Source: CAKZLS01 sp963771545 | Lineage (GTDB): Bacteria > Pseudomonadota > Alphaproteobacteria > Rhodospirillales > Defluviicoccaceae | Length of the DNA stretch: 64,000 nt | Direction: 5' to 3' | Assembly: GCA_963771545.1 (NCBI GenBank) | Contig: CAVYTX010000004.1 | Coordinates: 62,001-126,000 of the forward strand | Shown: piece after piece, positions 45,088 to 55,482 of the stretch | How the letters are laid out: each line of letters opens with the position of its first letter | Numbering within the stretch: position 1 is the first letter of the stretch | Notes under the pieces: generated by a model | What the model was told of the DNA's origin: nothing | Databases searched by the model: none | What the model saw: only the letters and a program-made list of their open reading frames with translations | Program-made: the position numbers and the translations under genes

Positions 45088-45959
45088 CAGGTATCCAAAC
45101 CTTGGAGCACGAACGCGCGAAGGTCGTCGGTCACATCGGGATCGACCCCAAACCAAGCGGAAAAACCGGGCCGAGCCTGGTGGAGCAGCATGCCGAGGCC
45201 GTCGACGGCCACGTTTCCACGCTGTTCGGCCTGCACCAAAAGATGTGTCTTCAGTGGATTGTAAACGATATCCTTAACAACCGCATCGCCTGGAAGCGTC
45301 CTGAGATCGAGGTCGAGCGAAGGTTGGCCGACCATGCCGAGTGTCGTTGTGTTCACCAGCAGGGCCGCCTGATCCAAGGCATCCGCTCGCGCTTCCCAGG
45401 GTACCACCTCGATGGAACCGCCCAGGTCCGCCGCCAGCGCCGCCGCGCGCTCCAGATTGCGGTTAGATAGTCTAAGCTCCGGGATTCCGGCGTCCAAAAG
45501 CGCGGCACAGACGGCGCGCGCGGCTCCGCCGGCGCCAAGAACCACCGCCGGACCCTTCGATGCGGTCCAGACATCATGCGCCGATTTAAGATTCTCCATA
45601 AATCCGAAGGCATCGGTGTTTTCACCATGAAGCGTCCCATCCGCTTGCACGATGATGGTGTTGACCGCGCCGATCCGCCGGGCGGTTTCCGTAACCGTGT
45701 TCACGGTGGCGAGCGCCGCCTCCTTATGCGGTATGGTCACGTTGGCTCCCGCAAAGCCAAGCTTGAACAAAGCCTTCATGGCTTCCGCGAAGTCTTCCGG
45801 CCGCACCGGCAGGGGGATATATGCCCCGTCGATGCGATAATGGTCGAGCCAATACCCATGCAAGCGGGGCGAGAGAGAATGAGCCACCGGCCATCCCATG
45901 ACCCCCGCGATTTTTGCCTTTCCCGAGACGATGCTCATTTCCTCAAGACCATGTTTCAT
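45087..45959 (-). CDS. aroE: Shikimate dehydrogenase
   Basis: The 290-residue protein has GWPVAHSLSPRLHGYWLDHY with the shikimate-binding serines, ANVTIPHKEAAL with the catalytic lysine, VLGAGGAARAVCAAL for NADP, and NTTTLGM. It reduces 3-dehydroshikimate in aromatic amino acid synthesis. The ATG at 45959 overlaps the maf stop; a GTG at 45962 is in frame one codon earlier. Confidence 0.95.
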   Translation of the reverse strand: MKHGLEEMSIVSGKAKIAGVMGWPVAHSLSPRLHGYWLDHYRIDGAYIPLPVRPEDFAEAMKALFKLGFAGANVTIPHKEAALATVNTVTETARRIGAVNTIIVQADGTLHGENTDAFGFMENLKSAHDVWTASKGPAVVLGAGGAARAVCAALLDAGIPELRLSNRNLERAAALAADLGGSIEVVPWEARADALDQAALLVNTTTLGMVGQPSLDLDLRTLPGDAVVKDIVYNPLKTHLLVQAEQRGNVAVDGLGMLLHQARPGFSAWFGVDPDVTDDLRAFVLQGLDT

Positions 45960-46627
45960 CACCCCGCCAGCAAATGTTCCCGGCGCAAGAAATTTAAAAG
46001 GGGCAGAAGCGGCATTCCTAGGATGGTGAAATGATCGCCCTCGATATGGGAGAACAATTGTATTCCCATCCCCTCGATCCGATACGCGCCAACCGATGCC
46101 AGCACCTCGTCGCCGGTTTCGTCCAGATAGTTGCGAAGAAATTCATCGGTGAAGGGTCTCATGGTCAAGCGCGCCCTATCCACATGCCGCCAGAGACACA
46201 AACCATCGCGCGTCGCGGCCACGGCGCTGACGAGACGATGAGTGCGATTGCGCAACTTTCGCAGCGTTTGCAGAGCCTCTGTTCGGTCGGCCGGTTTATC
46301 GAACCAGTCGCCTTGGCATTCCAAAATCTGATCGGCGCCGATAACGAGATCGCCAGGGCGACGTGACGACACATGGCGCGCCTTCGCTTCCGCCAAGGTG
46401 AGCGCCGTTTGCTCGCCGCTGGATTCTTGTGTTCGTTGTCGTTCCTTGATTTTATGCTCATCGATGTTGGCTGGTTCGCGGATAAATGAAATGCCGGCTT
46501 TTTCCAGCATGGACGCCCGAGCGCTACTGGCGGAAGCCAAAACAAACGGTGGCTGCCGGCTCAACGTTGCACGTGCCTTGACCGGCGCCGACTTGGCAAC
46601 CGCACAGGGTGGATGAATCCTGTACAT
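45959..46627 (-). CDS. maf: Maf-family nucleotide pyrophosphatase
   Basis: The 222-residue protein from ATG 46627 has PFVLASASSARASMLEKAGI, the Maf phosphate-binding start, then ALTLAEAKARHV, LVIGADQILEC and EGMGIQLFSHIEGDH. Maf proteins hydrolyse non-canonical or modified nucleoside triphosphates. The first 24 residues before PFVLAS are longer than in many relatives, and the true start could be slightly later. First gene left of the candidate origin, running away from it. Confidence 0.9.
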   Translation of the reverse strand: MYRIHPPCAVAKSAPVKARATLSRQPPFVLASASSARASMLEKAGISFIREPANIDEHKIKERQRTQESSGEQTALTLAEAKARHVSSRRPGDLVIGADQILECQGDWFDKPADRTEALQTLRKLRNRTHRLVSAVAATRDGLCLWRHVDRARLTMRPFTDEFLRNYLDETGDEVLASVGAYRIEGMGIQLFSHIEGDHFTILGMPLLPLLNFLRREHLLAG

Positions 46628-47039
46628 CTTGGGGACAAACGGGGGGCAAATGGCCCCGTCGATGTTCGGTGCGGAATCAATCCGAATTATCCAATCAAAC
46701 GTACCATACATATTCCCGTGTTACTAAAACCGTTCACACCGGCGGTTGATTCGGGGACGCTTTTTGAGCGACGATCGTTATGTGCATTTTCCCCGCTTTT
46801 CCCCGGCGCCGCAATCGGTTCATTTCGTGGCCAAAGTGAGCGTTCATTCGGTAGTTACCCACGGAAAAGCGATCCGTGTTTTGTTTCGAAACTTAAAATG
46901 GGAAAACCCGTGGATGACCAACAATCCCCAGATTAGGCGCCCCAACAACAACAACAAAATTTAGATTCTTAGTTAGATATGTTTTAGTGGAAATGGGAAG
47001 AAACTGGGAAAACTCTCCCGCCAACCGGTAGCCATCAAG
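46628..47039. other. oriC: Candidate chromosomal replication origin (oriC)
   Basis: This 412-bp gap lies between maf and hemE, the place of the origin in Caulobacter and Rickettsia (next to hemE). It has three near matches to the DnaA box TTATCCACA, each 7 of 9: TTATCCAAT at 46687, TTACCCACG at 46855 and CGTGGATGA (minus strand) at 46909. GANTC sites occur at 46674, 46748 and 46964, and 46939-46990 is AT-rich, suitable for unwinding. Genes on both sides point away from it. No perfect DnaA box is seen, so the call rests partly on gene order. Confidence 0.55.
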
Positions 47040-48086
47040 ATGGAAAAGCGTTTTCTTCGGGCTTTCAGCGACCATGGCCATCGCCATGTTCACGAGAGAC
47101 CGCCATTCTGGTTCATGCGTCAGGCGGGCCGGTACCTACCCGAGTATCGGGAATTACGGAAGCAAACGGCCGACTTTCTCACGTTCTGCTACACACCGGA
47201 TCTTGCCGTCGAAGCCACCCTGCAGCCGCTTCGCCGCTTCCATCCCGATGCGGCGATCTTGTTTTCGGACATTCTCGTGATCCCGGATGCATTGGGATGC
47301 GACGTCCGGTTCGTCGAGGGACAAGGACCGGTTCTGGAGCCGTTGAGGTCCGATTGCGACATATCGAATTTACGGGTCGAGGGCATCGGGGTGCATCTGG
47401 AACCTGTGTTTGAAACCGTGCGTAGACTGGCCCATGAGATACCGCCGGAAACCGCTTTGATCGGCTTCGCGGGTTCGCCATGGACCGTGGCTATTTACAT
47501 GATCGAGGGACAGGGCGGTACGGCTTGCGAGAAGGCGCGCTTGTGGGCTTATCGGGACCCGGACACCTTCGGTGCGTTAATCCGGGTCCTGGTGGATGCG
47601 ACGGTCATTTATCTGCGGCGTCAGATCGAAAGCGGGGCCGAAGCGGTGCAACTGTTCGATAGTTGGGCGGGTATCCTCCCGGAAACGCAGTTTCGATCTT
47701 GGGTCATCGCGCCAACGGCGGATATCGTCCATCGGCTCAAGGACGATTTCCCCGATGTGCCGGTCATCGGATTTCCCCGGGCGTCTGGTGTTCTCTGTGA
47801 GGATTACGTGACCGAAACCGGCGTTGACGGGATAGGCATCGACCCCGGCATCCCCCTGCAATGGGCGCGGGATGTCCTGCGCAAGCAGTGCGTGGTTCAA
47901 GGCAATCTGGACAACCAACTCCTGGTCGCCGGTGGCGAAGCACTCGATGCCGAAACGGCGCGTATCTTGGATGTTCTGGACGACGGTCCGTTCGTCTTCA
48001 ACTTGGGTCATGGCGTTCTGCCCCAGACACCCGTGGAGAATGTCGAGCGCGTCGCCGAATTGGTGCGGAATTGGCGACCCAGGTAA
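47040..48086 (+). CDS. hemE: Uroporphyrinogen decarboxylase
   Basis: The 348-residue protein has PPFWFMRQAGRYLPEYRELR, the conserved N-terminal substrate loop with catalytic arginines, AAILFSDILVIPDALG with the key aspartate, GFAGSPWTVAIYMIEG and QGNLDN. It removes four carboxyl groups to make coproporphyrinogen III. It starts directly at the right edge of the candidate origin and overlaps hemH. Confidence 0.95.
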   Translation: MEKRFLRAFSDHGHRHVHERPPFWFMRQAGRYLPEYRELRKQTADFLTFCYTPDLAVEATLQPLRRFHPDAAILFSDILVIPDALGCDVRFVEGQGPVLEPLRSDCDISNLRVEGIGVHLEPVFETVRRLAHEIPPETALIGFAGSPWTVAIYMIEGQGGTACEKARLWAYRDPDTFGALIRVLVDATVIYLRRQIESGAEAVQLFDSWAGILPETQFRSWVIAPTADIVHRLKDDFPDVPVIGFPRASGVLCEDYVTETGVDGIGIDPGIPLQWARDVLRKQCVVQGNLDNQLLVAGGEALDAETARILDVLDDGPFVFNLGHGVLPQTPVENVERVAELVRNWRPR

Positions 48087-49144
48087 ACAATGGTTTCGAA
48101 CGGCTTGCCGTCGTGGTGTTCAACCTGGGCGGTCCGGACCGTTTGGAGGCCGTCGAGCCTTTCCTGTTCAACCTGTTTCATGATCCGGCGATCATCGGTG
48201 CGCCACAGCCCGTTCGCTATGTGCTTGCAAAACTGATTTCCAAACGGCGGGCGCCGGTCGCCCGGGAAATCTATGCGCAAATTGGCGGTCGATCGCCGCT
48301 CCTTGAGCAGACACTGCAACAAGCGGACGCCCTGGAAGCGCGGCTGCGGGGTATGGCGGCGCCACGGGTCCGGGTTTTCGTGTGCATGCGTTACTGGTGC
48401 CCGTCGAGCGCGGAAACGGCGGCGGCGGTCAAGCAATTCGACCCGGATCGGATCGTATTGTTGCCGCTGTACCCTCAGTTTTCGACGACGACGACGGGGT
48501 CGTCGCTCAAGGATTGGAAACGCGCGGCGAAACGCGAAGGACTGAACGGTCCGTGTCACGCGGTCTGTTGCTACCCGGCGGAACCAGGGTTGATCGAAGC
48601 CCAAGTTGGATTAATCAAGGCCGGTTTGGCGCAGGCTAGAGAGGCGGGCCAACCCCGGATTCTGTTTTCGGCCCATGGGCTTCCGAAGAAGATCATTGCG
48701 CGCGGCGATCCCTATCAGCGGCAGGTCGAAATGTCCGTTGACGCGGTGGTTCAAAAATTGAAAGCCGATCTTGGTCCGATCGATCATGCCATCTGCTATC
48801 AAAGCCGCGTCGGGCCGCTCGAATGGATCGGACCATCCACCGAACAGGAACTTGCCAGGGCCGCGAACGATGGCGTGGCCGTGGTGGTCGTCCCCATAGC
48901 CTTTGTTTCCGAACATTCCGAAACTCTGGTGGAGCTCGATATGGAGTATCGGAAGAGGGCGAAGGACCTTGGGGTGCCCGCTTACGTGAGGGTCGCAACG
49001 GTGGGAACCGCCAACGAATTCATCGAAGGTCTTGCGGGATTGGTGATGGACGCGTTATCGAGGGGATCGGCGCCATGCCCCCGGGGAGGCGTTAGAGTCT
49101 GCCCGCAAGCCTGTTCCCAATGCATTTGTGACGGAGTTCCATAG
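48071..49144 (+). CDS. hemH: Ferrochelatase
   Basis: The protein of 357 residues from TTG 48071 has LAVVVFNLGGPD, YWCPSSAETAAAV, QFSTTTTGSS, FSAHGLPKKIIARGDPY with the catalytic histidine, and FVSEHSETLVELD. It inserts iron into protoporphyrin IX. The start is uncertain; no ATG exists near the conserved N-terminus, and TTG overlapping hemE fits best. The C-terminal tail has CPRGG...CPQACSQCIC, several cysteines that could bind a 2Fe-2S cluster as in some bacterial ferrochelatases. Confidence 0.92.
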   Translation: MATQVNNGFERLAVVVFNLGGPDRLEAVEPFLFNLFHDPAIIGAPQPVRYVLAKLISKRRAPVAREIYAQIGGRSPLLEQTLQQADALEARLRGMAAPRVRVFVCMRYWCPSSAETAAAVKQFDPDRIVLLPLYPQFSTTTTGSSLKDWKRAAKREGLNGPCHAVCCYPAEPGLIEAQVGLIKAGLAQAREAGQPRILFSAHGLPKKIIARGDPYQRQVEMSVDAVVQKLKADLGPIDHAICYQSRVGPLEWIGPSTEQELARAANDGVAVVVVPIAFVSEHSETLVELDMEYRKRAKDLGVPAYVRVATVGTANEFIEGLAGLVMDALSRGSAPCPRGGVRVCPQACSQCICDGVP

Positions 49145-49166
49145 GGAACCAGTTTTTGGAGTTGTC

Positions 49167-49601
49167 GTGGACGGATATCTTTGGGCGAAGGCCCTGCATG
49201 TGATCAGTGTCATTGCCTGGATGGCGGGGCTCCTCTATCTGCCCCGGCTGTTTGTCTATCACACCCAGCAGCCGGTGGGATCGGAGGCGTCGGAAACATT
49301 CAAGATCATGGAACGACGATTGTTGCGGGCGATCATGAACCCGGCGATGGCGGCTTCGTTGGTGTCCGGCGGAGTTTTGATCTGGTATCTGGGCGAGGAC
49401 GCCTGGAGCATGGGATGGCTGCACGCCAAACTAGCGTGTCTGGCCGGTCTCGTTGTGTTGCATGGACTTATGGCGCGATGGAGACGGGCGTTCGCCGAGG
49501 ACCGAAACCGACACTCCGAAATATTTTTCCGGATCAGTAACGAGATTCCGACCGTTCTGATGATCGCGATCGTGATTTTGGCCGTGGTGAAGCCCTTCTG
49601 A
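49167..49601 (+). CDS. hemJ: Protoporphyrinogen IX oxidase HemJ
   Basis: The 144-residue membrane protein from GTG 49167, five bases after GGAG, has DGYLWAKALHVISVIAWMAG with the conserved histidine, LLYLPRLFVYH, and MGWLHAKLACLAGLVVLHG, matching HemJ. It oxidises protoporphyrinogen to protoporphyrin in the inner membrane of bacteria that lack HemG/HemY. It follows hemH directly, so hemE-hemH-hemJ form one haem operon. Confidence 0.93.
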   Translation: MDGYLWAKALHVISVIAWMAGLLYLPRLFVYHTQQPVGSEASETFKIMERRLLRAIMNPAMAASLVSGGVLIWYLGEDAWSMGWLHAKLACLAGLVVLHGLMARWRRAFAEDRNRHSEIFFRISNEIPTVLMIAIVILAVVKPF

Positions 49602-49766
49602 GCCCACTGATGGATGCGATTTTTTGTTTGACAGGATGCAAGCGTTTGGTCCATCCTACTATTGTTAGGGTATTCACGCCGATCATTTAGCCAAACTCCC
49701 CAGTTTTCTTCAACACGGATTCAGGCCAAGCGGCCCGATATTTTCCTACTGCAAATACGAGAGTGT

Positions 49767-49793
49767 GTCCGCCAGGGAACTTCCATGGCGGAC
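49767..49793 (+). promoter_or_regulatory. Hairpin in the rho leader
   Basis: GTCCGCCA and TGGCGGAC pair perfectly around an 11-base loop, 44 bp before the rho start. The 236-bp gap after hemJ otherwise holds only an AT-rich stretch. In other bacteria rho controls its own leader, so the hairpin may take part in that, but this is inferred. Confidence 0.4.
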
Positions 49794-49837
49794 CAAGAAA
49801 TCTTCGTTGAATGCGCCCTCGGAGCTCCTAATCGATC

Positions 49838-51094
49838 ATGAACCTGAAAGAACTCAAAGCAAAACCTCCGGCTGAACTTTTAAGTTATGCCGAGGAATTG
49901 GATATCGAAAACGCCAGCTCATTGCGCAAACAAGAGATGATGTTTGCGATATTGAAGAGACTTGCGGAAAATGGAGTTTCAATATTCGGAGACGGCGTCC
50001 TTGAAGTATTACAAGATGGTTTCGGATTTTTAAGATCGCCTGAAGCCAATTACTTACCTGGTCCCGATGATATCTATGTATCACCGAGCCAGGTGCGCCG
50101 ATTTAGTTTGCGGACGGGCGACACGGTCGAGGGCGAAATCCGCTCCCCAAAAGACGGCGAAAGGTACTTCGCTCTGCTCAGGGTCAACCAAATCAATTTC
50201 GGGGAGCCCACGGACGTTCGACATCGGATCAATTTCGACAATCTGACGCCGTTGTATCCGGACGAGAGAACGGTGATGGAGATCTCGGATCCAACCTACA
50301 AGGATATCACCTGCCGCGTTATTGATCTGATCACGCCGATCGGCAAGGGACAACGGGCTCTGATCGTGGCGCCGCCGCGCACCGGAAAAACGGTGATGTT
50401 GCAGAACATCGCCCATTCGATCGCCGCCAATCATCCGGAATGCTATCTGATCGTGCTGTTGATCGACGAACGGCCGGAGGAAGTCACCGACATGGCGCGG
50501 TCGGTCAAGGGAGAGGTCGTGAGTTCGACGTTCGACGAACCGGCTTCGCGGCATGTGCAGGTCACGGAAATGGTGCTCGAGAAGGCGAAGCGGCTGGTGG
50601 AGCACAAGCGCGACGTGGTCATCCTGCTGGATTCCATCACCCGGTTGGCGCGCGCCTACAACACCGTGGTTCCGTCGTCTGGGAAGGTCCTGACCGGTGG
50701 CGTGGACGCCAATGCGCTGCAGCGGCCGAAGCGGTTTTTTGGCGCGGCCCGGAATATCGAAGAGGGCGGATCGCTGACGATCATCTCGACGGCGCTGATC
50801 GATACCGGATCTCGCATGGACGAGGTTATCTTCGAAGAGTTCAAGGGCACGGGCAACTCCGAGATTATCCTGGACAGAAAACTGGCCGATAAACGGACAT
50901 GGCCCAGCATCGACATCACTAAGTCCGGCACTCGCAAGGAAGAGCTGCTAGTGGACAAGGGAACGCTCTCCAAGATGTGGGTCCTGCGGCGCGTGCTGAT
51001 GCCCATGGGCGTGACCGACGCCATGGAATTCCTGCTCGAAAAGCTGAAGCATTCGAAGAACAACGCCGAGTTTTTCGACGCCATGAACAGCTGA
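49838..51094 (+). CDS. rho: Transcription termination factor Rho
   Basis: The 418-residue protein has the N-terminal MNLKELKAKPPAELLSYAEE helix bundle, the RNA-binding cold-shock domain with DGFGFLRSPEANYLPGPDDI, Walker A APPRTGKTVMLQ, Walker B VVILLDSITRLARAYN and the R loop GTGNSEIILDR. It is a hexameric RNA helicase that ends transcription. The first 200 bp are noticeably less GC-rich than the rest of the gene. Confidence 0.97.
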   Translation: MNLKELKAKPPAELLSYAEELDIENASSLRKQEMMFAILKRLAENGVSIFGDGVLEVLQDGFGFLRSPEANYLPGPDDIYVSPSQVRRFSLRTGDTVEGEIRSPKDGERYFALLRVNQINFGEPTDVRHRINFDNLTPLYPDERTVMEISDPTYKDITCRVIDLITPIGKGQRALIVAPPRTGKTVMLQNIAHSIAANHPECYLIVLLIDERPEEVTDMARSVKGEVVSSTFDEPASRHVQVTEMVLEKAKRLVEHKRDVVILLDSITRLARAYNTVVPSSGKVLTGGVDANALQRPKRFFGAARNIEEGGSLTIISTALIDTGSRMDEVIFEEFKGTGNSEIILDRKLADKRTWPSIDITKSGTRKEELLVDKGTLSKMWVLRRVLMPMGVTDAMEFLLEKLKHSKNNAEFFDAMNS

Positions 51095-51114
51095 TCTTCT
51101 CGGAGCGACTTGGA

Positions 51115-52092
51115 TTAAGGGATCAGAACGGTCGATCCCGTCGTCTTGCGAGCTTCGAGGTCCCGGTGTGCTTGGGCGGCGTCCTTGAGCGCGTAGGTCT
51201 GGTTGACCGTAATGGCGACATGACCGCGCTCGACGGTTTCGAACAGTTCCCTGGCGGCACTCTGCAGGTCTTCCGGTTTCGCGGTATAGGTCATCAGGGT
51301 CGGACGGGTGAAAAACAACGAGCCCTTGGCCGAGAGAATAGCAGGCTCGAACGGTGGGATCGGGCCGGAAGCATTGCCGAAGCTGACCATCATGCCGAGC
51401 GGCCTGAGGCAATCGAGCGACCCTTCGAACGTATCTTTTCCGATGGAATTGTAAACCACATTGACGCCGGCGCCGCCGGTGATCTCGCGGACCCGTTCGG
51501 TGAAGTTTTCGCGGGTGTAAACGATTGGGTGATCGCAACCATTGTCTCTGGCCAGGGACGCCTTTTCTTCACTGCCCACCGTGCCGATGACCGTGGCGCC
51601 CAGATGCTTGGCCCACCGACAGACGATCAAGCCAACGCCGCCGGCGGCCGCGTGAATGAGGATGGTGTCTCCCGGTTGAACGGGATAGGTGCGACGGAGC
51701 AAATAGTGCGCCGTCATTCCCTGGAGCATCATCGCCGCCGCTTGCCGGTCGGTGATGGAGTTGGGGATCTTGACGAGGCGGTCCGCGGGCATCAGCCGGG
51801 CTTCGGCGTAAGCGCCAACAGGCAGGCCGGCGTAAGCAACCCGTTGCCCGAGATTGAGGTTGGAAACGCCGTCGCCCAGCCCCTCCACGATTCCCGCGCC
51901 TTCCATTCCGATAACCACCGGCAAGGACGGCAGGGGATACAGACCGGACCGGTGATAAACGTCGATGAAATTGAGGCCAATGGCCGAGTGCCGGACCCGC
52001 ACTTCGCCGTATCCGGGATCGCCGACATCGACGGTATCCCAGCGCATGACGTCCGGTCCGCCCGTTTCATGGATGCGAATAGCCTTGGTCAT
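51115..52092 (-). CDS. NADPH:quinone oxidoreductase (zeta-crystallin-like)
   Basis: The 325-residue medium-chain dehydrogenase has NFIDVYHRSGLYPLPSLP, VVIGMEGAGIVE and the cofactor loop HAAAGGVGLIVCRWAK, without the zinc-ligand cysteines of alcohol dehydrogenases. This is the QorA-type quinone reductase pattern. Physiological substrate unknown. Convergent with rho, upstream neighbour ogt on the same strand. Confidence 0.9.
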   Translation of the reverse strand: MTKAIRIHETGGPDVMRWDTVDVGDPGYGEVRVRHSAIGLNFIDVYHRSGLYPLPSLPVVIGMEGAGIVEGLGDGVSNLNLGQRVAYAGLPVGAYAEARLMPADRLVKIPNSITDRQAAAMMLQGMTAHYLLRRTYPVQPGDTILIHAAAGGVGLIVCRWAKHLGATVIGTVGSEEKASLARDNGCDHPIVYTRENFTERVREITGGAGVNVVYNSIGKDTFEGSLDCLRPLGMMVSFGNASGPIPPFEPAILSAKGSLFFTRPTLMTYTAKPEDLQSAARELFETVERGHVAITVNQTYALKDAAQAHRDLEARKTTGSTVLIP

Positions 52093-52114
52093 TTTTCCTC
52101 CCGATTTGTGTGGG

Positions 52115-52594
52115 TTACCGATCCATCCGAGTTACTAGATTAGAAAAGCCGAGCGCATTTTCCAGGGATAGAAGGGCGCTCTTGGTTTCGAGGCCAAATC
52201 CGCCGGAGAATCCGACGAGGCCGTGCCCGGCGCCGACAACGCGATGACAAGGAATGACTATGGGCAGTGGATTGCGGGCGCAAGCGGCGCCGACGGCCCG
52301 GGGACTGGTATCGAGGGCCTTGGCGACCTCTCCGTAGGTCGCGGTGGCGCCATACGCAATGCGTGGAAGATGCCGCCAAACCCGTTGCTGGAAAGCAGTG
52401 CCGGCGGAGCGAACGGGAAGGTCGAAAACAGTAAGTGCGCCGTCGAAATAGGCGTCGAGTTGTGCCCGGGCGTCTTCCAGAAGGGCGGTGGAGGAATCAT
52501 CGACAGCCCGGCCCCAGTCGATGGCGACAAGGGCGTCGTCAGCCTGAAAAACCGTGAGATCGCCGACGGGAGTGCCGAGAGATAAATGGGGCAC
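52115..52594 (-). CDS. ogt: Methylated-DNA--protein-cysteine methyltransferase
   Basis: The 159-residue protein has TAFQQRVWRHLPRIAYG, PRAVGAACARNPLPI and VIPCHRVVGAGH, where the PCHR cysteine takes the alkyl group from O6-alkylguanine in a single-use reaction. It is the short Ogt type without the Ada regulatory domain. It follows the DUF255 gene after nine bases, so the two are probably co-transcribed. Confidence 0.93.
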   Translation of the reverse strand: MPHLSLGTPVGDLTVFQADDALVAIDWGRAVDDSSTALLEDARAQLDAYFDGALTVFDLPVRSAGTAFQQRVWRHLPRIAYGATATYGEVAKALDTSPRAVGAACARNPLPIVIPCHRVVGAGHGLVGFSGGFGLETKSALLSLENALGFSNLVTRMDR

Positions 52595-52603
52595 GGAGAG
52601 CCT

Positions 52604-54637
<2,034 letters not shown>

Positions 54638-54811
54638 CAGGTAAGGTCCAGTATGCGGTTAAGCGAGCATGAACGCCCCTGGGGACGTTGCGGAAATCCA
54701 TCCGCTAGCTTAATTTGGCGTTGTTGCTTGGGGGTGCAAGGCCCAAGTGTTTGTAAGCGCTGGGAAACGGAGCGTGTCTCCCGAATAAGCGGGAGCAGGG
54801 AAAGGGTAGGC

Positions 54812-55084
54812 ATGATGAAAGTCCATATCGATATTGATTGCACGCCGGAGGAAGCGCGTACGCTGTTCGGTCTTCCCGACGTCAAACCGATGCAGGCCGC
54901 GCTGCTCAAGGATGTGGAAGACCGCATGAGAAAAGCGCTCGCGTCCACCGAACCGGAGGCCTTGATGAAAATGTGGATGCCTCTCGGGATTCAAAGTTTC
55001 GAGCAATGGCAGAATTTCCTTTGGTCGAAATTCATGGGGGCAGCGGAGAAAAGCGAAAAAGAGGAAAAGAAATCGAAGGAATAG
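54812..55084 (+). CDS. Small DUF6489-like protein
   Basis: The 90-residue protein reads MKVHIDIDCTPEEARTLFG, LPDVKPMQAALLKDVEDRM and WMPLGIQSFEQWQNFLWSKF, with a lysine/glutamate tail. This is a small family I recall as DUF6489, restricted to alphaproteobacteria, with no known function. AGGG precedes the ATG at 54812; the second ATG at 54815 is also possible. Divergent from the DUF255 gene and one base before the ferredoxin gene. Confidence 0.75.
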   Translation: MMKVHIDIDCTPEEARTLFGLPDVKPMQAALLKDVEDRMRKALASTEPEALMKMWMPLGIQSFEQWQNFLWSKFMGAAEKSEKEEKKSKE

Positions 55085-55085
55085 T

Positions 55086-55449
55086 GTGTTGCCGAATGAA
55101 AGCCGCGAGCCCGACCTCTACTATCGTTGTCACGTGTTTTGCTGCGTCAATGAACGGCCGGCGGGGCATCCACGGGGATCGTGTTCGCGCCGAGGATCGG
55201 TACGGCTTAGAAATTATATGAAGGCGCGCGCCAAGGAACTGGGACTCGAAAAAGTTCGGATCAATTCTTCTGGCTGCCTCGATCGATGCGAACTGGGACC
55301 CACCATGGTGATTTACCCCGAAGGCGTTTGGTATCACTACGAGAACTCGGGAAGATGTTGATGAGATCCTGGAAGTTCATGTTCGCGGAAAGGGCCAGGT
55401 GGAGCGGCTAATGTTGGGTGTCGATGAAAAGGCCGCCGTCCCCGAATGA
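55086..55449 (+). CDS. (2Fe-2S) ferredoxin-domain protein, interrupted by a +1 frameshift
   Basis: From GTG 55086 the first part has LYYRCHVFCCVNERPAGHP, RGSCSRRGSVRLRNYMK and INSSGCLDRCELGPTMVIYP, the four-cysteine thioredoxin-like 2Fe-2S ferredoxin pattern. After GVWYHYENS an extra G near 55350 (ggg) breaks the frame and gives an early stop at 55361. Removing it continues as EDVDEILEVHVRGKGQVERL to a stop at 55447-55449, 120 residues, the family norm. It carries electrons to an unknown partner. Confidence 0.85.
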
Positions 55450-55482
55450 ACTCAGGACATAGCCGGTCGGATGTTGATGGCT

